From contig JAETNT010000001.1 in assembly GCA_021772025.1 (NCBI GenBank), positions 1 to 64,000 of the forward strand: DNA of 64,000 nt, written 5' to 3'. Shown piece after piece: positions 8,071 through 15,704 of the stretch (position 1 is the stretch's first letter; each line of letters starts with the position of its first letter). Under the pieces are notes generated by a model. That model ran no database searches. It was not told where the DNA came from and worked only from the letters and a program-made list of their open reading frames with translations. The translations under genes were made by a program, and so were the position numbers. This DNA is from Enterocloster bolteae. GTDB lineage: Bacteria; Bacillota; Clostridia; Lachnospirales; Lachnospiraceae.

Positions 8071-9429
8071 TGCATCCAAGGCCTTTAACTCCCGAAAAAT
8101 CCCGGTCATAATCAAAACCGTCAGTCCAAAGGTACACAAATCAGCAATAGGCTGGGCCATTTGGAGCCCTAAAAGCCCAAAGGATCTGGAAGCGATAAGC
8201 AGGATGGGAATCAGAAAAATGCCTTGTCTGGCCATGGCCAGTACGGTGGAACGCACCCCGTAGCCAATAGACTGGGTGCACATATTGCTCATGGCCAGAA
8301 ATCCGCCCAGAGGCAGAGTACAGATTTGAAGCCGCAGGGCCAGTGTGCCGATAGCGATAACTTCCGGATCCCCTTTTCGGAAGAATTGGATAACATGGCC
8401 GGAAAACAGAAAGATAACCAGGCTGATGCATAAAAGAAAAATACTGCTGACTTTAACACAGAACCAGAAGGCGTTTTTCACACGGCTGTATTTTTCAGCA
8501 CCAAAGGAAAAGGCGCATACCGGCTGAAATCCCTGTCCGAAGCCTATAACGGCGGAATTTAACAGCATAGAGCAGCGGCTGACGATAGCCATAGCTGCAA
8601 TGGCGGCATCTTCGTAAGGCCGGGCGGTTAGGTTCAAAATAACGGCGGCCAGGGAAGCCATACCTTGGCGGCCTAGAGAAGGGAGGCCCCCGATAATAAT
8701 GGACTTATACATGGACAAGGACGGAGAAAAATTCTGAAAACGGATGGTAACGCAGGCCTTACGGAAATTGCATTGAGCCAGTAAGATGCAGAAGCTGATA
8801 AACTGGGAAATTCCGGTGGCAATAGCGGCTCCGGCAGTGCCCAGATGAAACCCAAAAATAAAAATCGGATCCAAGACGATATTTAAAATCCCTCCGGAGG
8901 CAATTCCAAGCATGGCATAAGCCGCCAGCCCCTGGAGCCGGAGAAGATTATTCATAATGAAGGAACCGATCATAAAAGGCGCCGCCAGGAATATGTACCG
9001 GGCATAATCTACGGCATAGGGCTTAATGGTTTCCGTGGATCCCAGCAGCATAACAATGCTCTCAATATTGGAAAGACCAATTATGACAATGAAAGCACCA
9101 ACAATAAGCCCGGTAAAAAATCCAGTGGAGGCAATTTTCTCTCCTTTTTCCCGCTCTCCTGCGCCAAAGCAGCGGGCCATATAATTTCCGCTGCCCATGC
9201 CGATCATAAATGCAAGGGCCTGGATAATTGCCATAGCGGAAAAAATAATTCCTACGGCTCCGGAAGCGCTGGTACCAAGCTGGCTTACAAAAAAGGTGTC
9301 TGCCGTATTATAAATGGAACTGACCATCATGCTGATAATAGTGGGAACGGCCAGCTTGGGAATTACCTTTTCCACAGGCTGGCTGGTAAGCATCTGATAT
9401 CGCTGTTCCTGGGTTGGGGTATTGTGCAT
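8053..9429 (-). CDS. MATE family efflux transporter
   Basis: 458 residues with about 12 hydrophobic segments, normal for MATE (multidrug and toxic compound extrusion) antiporters. The N-terminal region PVEKVIPKLAVPTIISMMVSSIYNTADTFFVSQLGTSASGAVG is the characteristic first half-repeat, and the second half begins near residue 235. Expected to export cationic drugs or metabolites using Na+ or H+. ATG at 9427-9429. The stop codon sits in the loop of the terminator. Single-gene unit; substrate unknown. Confidence 0.92.
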   Translation of the reverse strand: MHNTPTQEQRYQMLTSQPVEKVIPKLAVPTIISMMVSSIYNTADTFFVSQLGTSASGAVGIIFSAMAIIQALAFMIGMGSGNYMARCFGAGEREKGEKIASTGFFTGLIVGAFIVIIGLSNIESIVMLLGSTETIKPYAVDYARYIFLAAPFMIGSFIMNNLLRLQGLAAYAMLGIASGGILNIVLDPIFIFGFHLGTAGAAIATGISQFISFCILLAQCNFRKACVTIRFQNFSPSLSMYKSIIIGGLPSLGRQGMASLAAVILNLTARPYEDAAIAAMAIVSRCSMLLNSAVIGFGQGFQPVCAFSFGAEKYSRVKNAFWFCVKVSSIFLLCISLVIFLFSGHVIQFFRKGDPEVIAIGTLALRLQICTLPLGGFLAMSNMCTQSIGYGVRSTVLAMARQGIFLIPILLIASRSFGLLGLQMAQPIADLCTFGLTVLIMTGIFRELKALDAKAGTP

Positions 9430-9539
9430 AGAAAATCAAACCTTCTCTCTTACCGGCAAAATACCGAATATGATTATTCTAACTATAACACTTTTTTAAC
9501 GCCAGGTCAAAGGAAGCAGGAAAGAAAAATCAGCGGATA

Positions 9540-10400
9540 TCAGGATAGCTTATCCGAAACAAACTCGCTGGGACTCATACCAGAAATTTTTTTAAATACT
9601 TTTGAAAAATAATAAATATTTTCAAACCCCAATAAGGAAGCGATCTCATAGATTTTCATTTCTTGTTTCAGAAGAAGCTCTTTTGCCAGATTTACTTTCT
9701 GATGGTTAATGTATTCGGTAAAGGACATGCCGCAGTGCTTTTTGAAAGTAGTAGAGAGATAACCCGGAGACAGGAAAAACAGTTCAGCCACAGCATTGAG
9801 AGAAAGGCGTTCCGTAAGGTGCTGATTGATGTAATCCTGAACCTGGGAGACTAACTTTCCTTTTTCGGATATCCGATTTTGCTCAATGACGTCCCGGTAA
9901 AATACAAAGGGGTTCTCCTCGTCAGAGATTTCTTCTGCCTTTTTTGCCTCTTCAAATGAGATATGGATATCCGAAGGAAGCCTGGCTGCGGTTCCTACTC
10001 CTAGGGTAATGCGGATGGAAAAGTAGCTTTTCAACAGGGAAACCGCATCTTCCAGTCCGTCTCTAATAGAAGAATAGAGTCCATCTTCATTTTCCAGAGC
10101 AAAGATAATGGCAAAATGTCTGGTGTCCAGAGAAACCAGATAACAGGATACATATTTTTTCAGAATTTCCCGAAGCATGTTAATGGAAGAGGAGTGGAGA
10201 TTTAAATATTGACTTCCGTCAAGGAGTCCATCCATGCCGGAGTTTACATGGATGTGGCCGGAGGCAGCTACAAAGCAGGGGTAGCTTAAATTGATAGAAA
10301 GCTCCCTGGCATGCCGGCCAATGGATTCCTGCGTTAGAAGATTATTCAGAAGCCTCATAAAAAATTTATCGGAAAAGGTATGGATAGCAGGAGCGCCGGA
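9540..10400 (-). pseudogene. AraC/YesN-type regulator, 5' end missing
   Basis: The intact C-terminal half has two AraC helix-turn-helix motifs (LSLNAVAELFFLSPGYLSTTFKKHCGMSFTEYINHQKV and IYEIASLLGFENIYYFSKVFKKISGMSPSEF). The first in-frame ATG at 10358 gives 272 residues, but protein-like sequence continues upstream without a start codon (HTFSDKFF just before it), and no ribosome site is visible. YesN-type regulators normally carry about 250 more N-terminal residues including a receiver. The upstream side abuts a 5'-truncated heparinase gene in the opposite orientation, so a deletion seems to have removed both promoters and 5' ends. It could still be expressed as a short AraC protein from 10358. 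Confidence 0.65.
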
Positions 10401-10458
10401 CTTCCTTTCTAGACGGCGAGGTGACGGAGACCGGAAATCGTTGCGCCCTTCCTGAGGA

Positions 10459-11265
10459 AACCAGGATTTACCGGTATCCGGAGCTTTTGACAGAGAGGAA
10501 TTTACCCGATGGGGAAGCGGGGAAAACCCGGTCTCCCTCCCCTTGCTCCACTACCAGCGGGAGCTGGGGCAGGTTTTTGTCCGGGGAGATTGGGGCAGGG
10601 ACGCCGCCAGCCTGGCAGTGATCTGTAAGGCTCCGGTACAGAATGAACATGCTCATATTGATGGAGGAAGCTTTGAATTTACCGCTTTTGGAAAAACCAT
10701 GCTGACAGATCCGGGCCGTTGTACTTATCAGGAAGGAGAGACACGGAAACTGTTTAAATCTGCGGAATACCACAATACCCTTCTGGTTAACGGAAAAAGT
10801 CCCTTTGACTATATAGGAACCTGGAAATATGGGAAACAGAAGCCGGCCTACATTATGGAGGTAACCCCTCATTTTATTCATATGCGTCAAGAAGCATATG
10901 CCCCTGTGATCCATGAAAGGAGAATCTATTATCACCTGTCTAAGCCACGTCCGTGGCTGTTTATCCGGGATGACATTACGAATCTGAAAAGGGGAGAATT
11001 TGTGGAGCTGTACTACCATCTGGATTTTACCCGGATTAAAGAACTTCCTGATGAGGCAGGGATTTACGCAGAAGATTTTGGAGAAGGAGTTCGCTGTGTT
11101 ATTCGGGTTTCCCCTGAAGCAGAGAGAAGGATCCTTATGGGAAAAGTATCAGAAGCTATGGATAGCTGGCATGAAAGCAGAAGGCTTGTGTGCAGGGCAG
11201 TGAGCCGGGGCCGGAAAGTACTGAGACTGTATACGCTGATTGTACCGGAAAAAATAGAGCTGTAA
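10459..11265 (+). pseudogene. Heparinase II/III C-terminal domain remnant
   Basis: From about residue GQVFVRGDW onward the frame encodes a heparinase II/III-like beta-sandwich lyase domain: SLAVICKAPVQNEHAHID (the conserved His-Ala-His stretch), FEFTAFGKTMLTDPGRCTY and EYHNTLLVNG. Full-length family members exceed 550 residues; only about 250 remain and the catalytic alpha-barrel half is absent. The same frame has a stop at 10453-10455 just upstream. An overlapping frame from 10421 also looks protein-like up to about 10530, which hints at an additional frameshift. No ribosome site precedes 10543. Paired head-to-head with the truncated AraC gene. Confidence 0.7.
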
Positions 11266-11310
11266 GCAGATGGCGGCTTCATTGGAAAAGACAGCACAGA
11301 GCCTGACAAT

Positions 11311-11349
11311 TTCTCTCAGCCGTTTCAGCTTAAGAAGCAGCTGAGAGAA
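11311..11349. repeat. Inverted repeat between heparinase remnant and SOD gene
   Basis: TTCTCTCAGC and GCTGAGAGAA are exact complements separated by 19 bases. No T-run follows on either strand, so it is at best a weak convergent terminator. Confidence 0.4.
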
Positions 11350-11375
11350 GAAAAAACAGAAGGTGTAAAAAATTT

Positions 11376-11897
11376 TCAGCCCAGATTCTTTTGGTCTTGA
11401 CGGTTTGTCAGGCGGATAACTCCGCAGCCGATTTTATCGCCGGAATTGCCGGAGGGCTGGGAGTGAAAATCGTCCGGCATCTGGTGGATCACTACCGATT
11501 TGCCGAGAATTTGGGGAATAATAAACCGTTTATCGTAGAAAGAAATCCACGAATATCCCTGATTGGCAAAAAGAGGAGGCAAATCTCCCGCATGGTTGGG
11601 ATGTTCGGCCCCGGTGGGATTAAAGTGTCCCCCCGTGTTCTGAAAATCGTTTCTGCAGTCCCCGTTTTCATGAATATGCATTGCGTAAAAACCGGAGGAG
11701 CCGGTATTTAAACTGTCAGGCAGGCCGAAAAGCTCTGCTTCCACCAAAGTTCCTCCATAGGGAGTCTCGAAGAATTTTACCAGTCCGCTAAGTGAGGGAA
11801 CCTTTGTGCCCCCTGTAACCCATGCAAGGGCTGAAGGTTCATTATTCTCTAAAATCTCCACAAAAATATCTGCGGGAGTTTTCTGTCTGTCAGCCAT
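11376..11897 (-). CDS. Cu/Zn superoxide dismutase family protein
   Basis: 173 residues without a signal peptide, so predicted cytoplasmic. Metal ligands are all present: copper His74, His76, His91 and His138; zinc His91, His99, His102 and Asp105. The disulfide pair Cys81/Cys158 is kept. The zinc loop is shorter than in eukaryotic SOD1, and the active-site Arg that guides superoxide is Lys155 (GDKIGCGVI). ATG at 11895-11897 follows AGGAGGG. It is last in a four-gene operon led by a TetR regulator. Such enzymes are uncommon in strict anaerobes; activity cannot be judged from sequence. Confidence 0.88.
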   Translation of the reverse strand: MADRQKTPADIFVEILENNEPSALAWVTGGTKVPSLSGLVKFFETPYGGTLVEAELFGLPDSLNTGSSGFYAMHIHENGDCRNDFQNTGGHFNPTGAEHPNHAGDLPPLFANQGYSWISFYDKRFIIPQILGKSVVIHQMPDDFHSQPSGNSGDKIGCGVIRLTNRQDQKNLG

Positions 11898-11997
11898 GTA
11901 ATAATCCCTCCTGATATAAAGGTATCGGCATTTGCCCTTGATGTAGAATATGGGAGGATAGTTGTCCTTGTGATGGCTTGACGAGAAAAAAGCCTCT

Positions 11998-12408
11998 TTA
12001 AAAAGCCTTTTTTCTGATTTTCAGCAGCAGAAGAATAGTACCGATACCCATTAAAATATGGCCAATTCCTGCAATCCCGGAAATAGAAGCGTCCATTCCG
12101 GCGCTCAACTCAGTGCCCCGTACCTGGGTTAAGCCTCTCATAAGAAAACCAAGCCCTGTAATATTTAAGCCCAGGTGGTAAACAATTAAGATCTTTCCTG
12201 TATTTTTTTCTGAAAAGGAAAAGGATTTTTCGGCAAGCATAAGGATGAGAAAAAAGAACATGCCTAATAAAAAATAATGCGTGTGCATAACAGACAGATT
12301 TGTTTTGCCTGTAAAGTGGCTGAACTTCGTAAATTCTCTGTAAAATACTCCAAAGATCATGGCGATGGCAGCATAGACTAAAGCCATATTTGCATAACGT
12401 TTTATCAT
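11998..12408 (-). CDS. DUF2871 family membrane protein
   Basis: 136 residues with four hydrophobic segments (about 7-23, 45-60, 72-92 and 110-130), matching the DUF2871 family. Four histidines sit at or near membrane segments: His42 and His44 (SVMHTHYFLLG), His78 (VYHLGLN) and His117 (GIGHILMG). Such spacing could bind heme or metal, but this is inference; the family has no established function. Lies 15 bases after the preceding membrane gene and 100 bases before the SOD gene. Confidence 0.8.
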   Translation of the reverse strand: MIKRYANMALVYAAIAMIFGVFYREFTKFSHFTGKTNLSVMHTHYFLLGMFFFLILMLAEKSFSFSEKNTGKILIVYHLGLNITGLGFLMRGLTQVRGTELSAGMDASISGIAGIGHILMGIGTILLLLKIRKKAF

Positions 12409-12423
12409 TGTGTTCTCCTCCTT

Positions 12424-13104
12424 TTAGGCAATTGCCGTTTGTTTTTCCGTCGTTCTGAAAAGCTTCCAGCCCATGGAAATAATCCAGACATAGGCAAGGG
12501 TTTTGGGGATCATCAATATGCCCACAGCCGGGAATGCCCCGCTAAACAGAACGACAGGCAGATAAAATCCAAAGGATAGTCCTACCGCAAGAGGCATAAA
12601 GCGAAATATGCTGTTATTCGTCTTGAGGTTTTCCTGCCAAAAGATAATAATTATGATAATTCCCATAACAGCAAAAGGAATGTTGCGTAAAATCCCGTAG
12701 AAAAGCGGTTGGCGGTATACAAGCCACTGATTTTGCGGAAGCAGGCAAAGAGCAATTCGAATAACAGACAAACCCCACATGATTCCTGTAAGGCCTTTCC
12801 GGCCATTTATGTGATTGTAGTCACGCCAGATATAATAAAGTATGAGATAAAAAATAGTCATGGTAATAGATGTAATAAACTTCCCAATTCCCAGCAGCGC
12901 CGCATTGGCTTCCAAACCGGCGGTCCAAAGGGCATAAGAGCGGGGAATCAAATGGAAAGCGTCTCCCGCGCCCAACAGCGCAGCCATGAATCCGGCTTTT
13001 TTCACCAAGGGGCTCTTTCCGCTAATTAGCATAGTAAGCCCTGTGATGACAGCAAAGCCTAGATAAAAAATGTCAAAAACAGTTTCTGCGATTGCCTGTG
13101 GCAT
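12424..13104 (-). CDS. Uncharacterised seven-helix membrane protein
   Basis: 226 residues with about seven hydrophobic segments and short loops. Not recognised as a named family. It contains the motif LGAGDAFHLIPRSYALW near residue 45, a possible polar or metal-binding pocket, and IPKTLAYVWIISMGWKLF near the C terminus. Second gene of the TetR operon, 20 bases after the TetR stop and just before the DUF2871 gene, so a joint function with DUF2871 and SOD is likely. It could be a sensor, a heme protein or a transporter; the sequence does not decide. Confidence 0.75.
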   Translation of the reverse strand: MPQAIAETVFDIFYLGFAVITGLTMLISGKSPLVKKAGFMAALLGAGDAFHLIPRSYALWTAGLEANAALLGIGKFITSITMTIFYLILYYIWRDYNHINGRKGLTGIMWGLSVIRIALCLLPQNQWLVYRQPLFYGILRNIPFAVMGIIIIIIFWQENLKTNNSIFRFMPLAVGLSFGFYLPVVLFSGAFPAVGILMIPKTLAYVWIISMGWKLFRTTEKQTAIA

Positions 13105-13124
13105 AACTTTTTCTCCTCTTTTAT

Positions 13125-13679
13125 TTAGTAGATGATATTTTTAATAATTATGATAAAGAAGCAAAACTCTTCTATTGGCGCTTTTGCTTTCAACAACATG
13201 GTCATATTTCTCGTAACAAAACGTGCAAATTGCTGTTTGGTAAATTGTTCGTTCCAAATGTCCTTCCGTATCGCCGCATCCTGTTCCATGCACTGAATCA
13301 AAGACGTTTCCAGTACAGACTGCATAGAAGCCATTCGTGTTTGTCCCAATTCTTCCAAGCTGCCGAGACTGTTCATGAGCTTTCCGGCAGAGTGCTCAAT
13401 GCGCTCTCTAAGGAAAATAAATATCTCTTTCAGCTGATCACAAAAGGAATCAGCGGTAATTACGGTCTTCATTTCAAGCAACGCATGCATCCAATATTCT
13501 TCTGTCAGTGCAAGCAAAATTTCGTCTTTATTTGAGAAATAATTATACATGGTACCGGTGGCAATACCGGCTCTTTGGGCGATAGTGCGGATGTTAACAG
13601 CATCTATCCCGTCTGTGTCTGCAATGCTGCGGGCAAGACTCAGCAGCGTATCGCGCAGGGTATCATCTTTTTTTCTCAC
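13125..13679 (-). CDS. TetR/AcrR family transcriptional regulator
   Basis: 184 residues. The N-terminal helix-turn-helix reads GIDAVNIRTIAQRAGIATGTMYNYFSNKDEILLAL, a clear TetR_N domain, followed by a divergent helical ligand-binding part. Start is GTG at 13677-13679, six bases after GGGAGG. First gene of an operon with two membrane proteins and a Cu/Zn SOD. A consensus promoter and a small palindrome overlap its transcription start, which fits autorepression. The inducer is unknown. Confidence 0.92.
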   Translation of the reverse strand: MRKKDDTLRDTLLSLARSIADTDGIDAVNIRTIAQRAGIATGTMYNYFSNKDEILLALTEEYWMHALLEMKTVITADSFCDQLKEIFIFLRERIEHSAGKLMNSLGSLEELGQTRMASMQSVLETSLIQCMEQDAAIRKDIWNEQFTKQQFARFVTRNMTMLLKAKAPIEEFCFFIIIIKNIIY

Positions 13680-13706
13680 GTAAGTCCTCCCTTCAAACTT
13701 TATTTG

Positions 13707-13718
13707 TGAACGTGTTCA
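13707..13718. promoter_or_regulatory. Candidate TetR operator
   Basis: TGAACGTGTTCA: five-base arms TGAAC/GTTCA around a two-base centre, placed just downstream of the -10 box of the TetR operon. A further TGAACG half-site lies at 13761, upstream of the -35. Confidence 0.5.
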
Positions 13719-13723
13719 TTTAT

Positions 13724-13752
13724 AATATACGCAGCCGGCAGCGGTTTGTCAA
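13724..13752 (-). promoter_or_regulatory. Sigma-A promoter of the TetR-SOD operon
   Basis: Minus strand: TTGACA (-35, 13747-13752), 17-base spacer, TATATT (-10, 13724-13729). Near-consensus, about 45 bases upstream of the GTG start. Confidence 0.75.
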
Positions 13753-13769
13753 TACTATAATGAACGCTC

Positions 13770-14603
13770 TCACTTTGCGCTGCCCCTGTTTTTCCGATAT
13801 GCAGAGGGAGCTATCCCCATATGCTTTTTAAATGCCATAGAAAAATATTGTTCAGAGGAATAACCGCAGTAGTATGCGATTTCAGAGTAGGAGAGGTTGG
13901 AGTCTGTAAGAAAATGGCAGGCCCGCTTTAACCTTAGATTGGTGATATACTGCTGTATAGTGATTCCGTTGATCTCCTTAAACACCCGATAGAGATACGT
14001 GCGGTCCAGACCGACGGCGTTGGAAATATCCTGAACGGAGATATTTCTATAATAAGAATCTTGAATGAGAAAAAGGACCTGTTTAACATAATATTCCTTA
14101 CAGGACAGGGGTTTGATTTTCTGATTATGCTGCATTAGTTTGGAGCAGAGCAGGTAAAACTGCCCCAAAGCTGTATAACTATCTGAGATAGAAGCCGCAT
14201 TCAGAGAGGTTAGAGGCCTGATCACAGAGACAAGCTCTTCCATAGGCTCATAGTGCAGCGTGGGAGAGCTATTTCCGATATTGCACAGATTCATCAGTTG
14301 CAGAGCACCGATACCCTCAAAACCGATCCAATAATACACCCAGGGATCCATCACGTCAGATTGATACAAGATAGGCACGTTGGGGATAAGGAGAAAACAG
14401 TCTCCTGCCTTCAGATGGTAAGTTTTCTCGTGGATCCGATAGATTCCTTTTCCGCTGACAACGCAGTGAAGCACGAAATGATCCACCACTGTCTGAGAAG
14501 AATAATGTCCCTGGATGGTTTCGTGATATCCGCTGTCCAATATCTTAATTGATTCATTGCCGGGCATATCTTGTCTAAAATAACTAATATTTTTGATTTC
14601 CAT
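13770..14603 (-). CDS. AraC family regulator with cupin sensor domain
   Basis: 277 residues. Residues ~15-110 form an AraC-type cupin ligand-binding domain (HFVLHCVVSGKGIYRIHEKTYHLKAGDCFLLIP). Residues ~175-270 hold two helix-turn-helix motifs (ISVQDISNAVGLDRTYLYRVFKEING and YSEIAYYCGYSSEQYFSMAFKKHMGIAPSAYR). Organisation is like MsmR/RafR activators of sugar uptake. It is divergent from the MBL hydrolase/sugar ABC operon starting at 14822, which it most likely activates; tandem direct repeats at 14621-14652 lie between them. Confidence 0.92.
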   Translation of the reverse strand: MEIKNISYFRQDMPGNESIKILDSGYHETIQGHYSSQTVVDHFVLHCVVSGKGIYRIHEKTYHLKAGDCFLLIPNVPILYQSDVMDPWVYYWIGFEGIGALQLMNLCNIGNSSPTLHYEPMEELVSVIRPLTSLNAASISDSYTALGQFYLLCSKLMQHNQKIKPLSCKEYYVKQVLFLIQDSYYRNISVQDISNAVGLDRTYLYRVFKEINGITIQQYITNLRLKRACHFLTDSNLSYSEIAYYCGYSSEQYFSMAFKKHMGIAPSAYRKNRGSAK

Positions 14604-14620
14604 ATTAAATCCCTCTCAGA

Positions 14621-14652
14621 AACAACAAAATATGAAATAGTAACAACAAAAT
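14621..14652. promoter_or_regulatory. Tandem direct repeat, candidate AraC binding sites
   Basis: AACAACAAAAT occurs at 14621-14631 and again at 14642-14652, exactly 21 bases (two helical turns) apart, in the divergent region between the AraC gene and the MBL/ABC operon. This spacing on one DNA face is typical of AraC-family sites. Confidence 0.55.
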
Positions 14653-14821
14653 CATCTTTTATTTATATCAGAATATGGTATAAATATCAATAGAAAGAGA
14701 GAGGGAATTCGGCATAATAACCAAAAAGCTTTTGGCTGTCCCCGGAAATGTCAGAGAAAAAGGAACAACATTTTGTGAGCTGAAGGTTCTATGGGACAGA
14801 AAGACCAAGGAGTGAACAGAT

Positions 14822-15646
14822 ATGAAGATAACATACTACGGAACATCAGCTTCAGAAGCTTGGCCTGCGCTATTTTGTAGCTGTCGGGCCTGTTTGCTGG
14901 CCAAAAAGCTGGGCGGAAAAAATATACGGTCAAGAAGTCAGGCGCTGATCGATACTTCTCTGCTGATTGATTTTCCACCGGATACGGGATATCATGTGCA
15001 GCATCTGGACTTAGATCTGCAGCAGGTTCGGACACTTTTAATTACTCACAGCCATCACGATCATTTTTTTCCCTACGATATCGGGATGAGAATGCCGGGG
15101 TTTGCCGAAGGGCTCGGGGAGAGAAGGCTTCTTGTATATGGAAATGAAACGACCCAGGCTAAATTTCAGGATGCAGCTAAGCTGTATCGGGGCATTGAAA
15201 AGTTTGTCGAATTTCGGAGAGTGAGGCCTTTTGAAATCTTTCTTACAGAAGACGGATATGAGATCATACCCTTGCTGGCAGACCACAACCAGCCGGAGGA
15301 ATCCCTTATTTATCTGATAAAAAAGGAAGAGCAAAAAATTCTTTATGCCCATGACACGGGGATCTTCCCGGAATGTACTTGGAAATTTTTAGAGGGAATC
15401 CGATTAGACTTTGTAAGCCTGGATTGTACTGCCTTAAGCCGGGACTGGAGACAGGGACACATGGGATTTGAGGCGGTAGATGAGGTAAGAGACAGGCTAA
15501 AGGAAATGGGATGCGTTGACAAAAATACTCGGTTAGTCCTGAACCATTTTGCCCATTTTGGGGATTTCACCCACGAAAAAATCTGTGAGACAGAAAATCC
15601 CAAAGGCTATGAGGTGGCTTATGACGGCTGTATCTTTGAATTTTAG
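14822..15646 (+). CDS. MBL-fold metallohydrolase (PhnP-like)
   Basis: 274 residues. The metallo-beta-lactamase motif THSHHDH is at residues ~75-81; further ligands are probably His in LADHN, Asp in YAHDTG and a C-terminal His in LNHFAHF. The N-terminal segment CSCRACLLAKKLGGKNIRSRS has the Cys pattern of PhnP-type phosphodiesterases that cleave cyclic ribose phosphates. ATG follows AAGGAG. It is first in an operon with a sugar-type ABC transporter and lies opposite an AraC regulator, so it likely acts on the imported compound in the cytoplasm. The actual substrate is unknown. Confidence 0.85.
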   Translation: MKITYYGTSASEAWPALFCSCRACLLAKKLGGKNIRSRSQALIDTSLLIDFPPDTGYHVQHLDLDLQQVRTLLITHSHHDHFFPYDIGMRMPGFAEGLGERRLLVYGNETTQAKFQDAAKLYRGIEKFVEFRRVRPFEIFLTEDGYEIIPLLADHNQPEESLIYLIKKEEQKILYAHDTGIFPECTWKFLEGIRLDFVSLDCTALSRDWRQGHMGFEAVDEVRDRLKEMGCVDKNTRLVLNHFAHFGDFTHEKICETENPKGYEVAYDGCIFEF

Positions 15647-15704
15647 GTATTAAACACAGAAATCAAGGCGAAAACGCCATGAGAATAAAAAGGAGGAAAA
15701 TGTT

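Noticed and set aside
10468-11019. 183-codon minus-strand frame over the heparinase remnant
   Set aside because: The plus strand shows recognisable heparinase motifs; the minus frame has none and no start signals.
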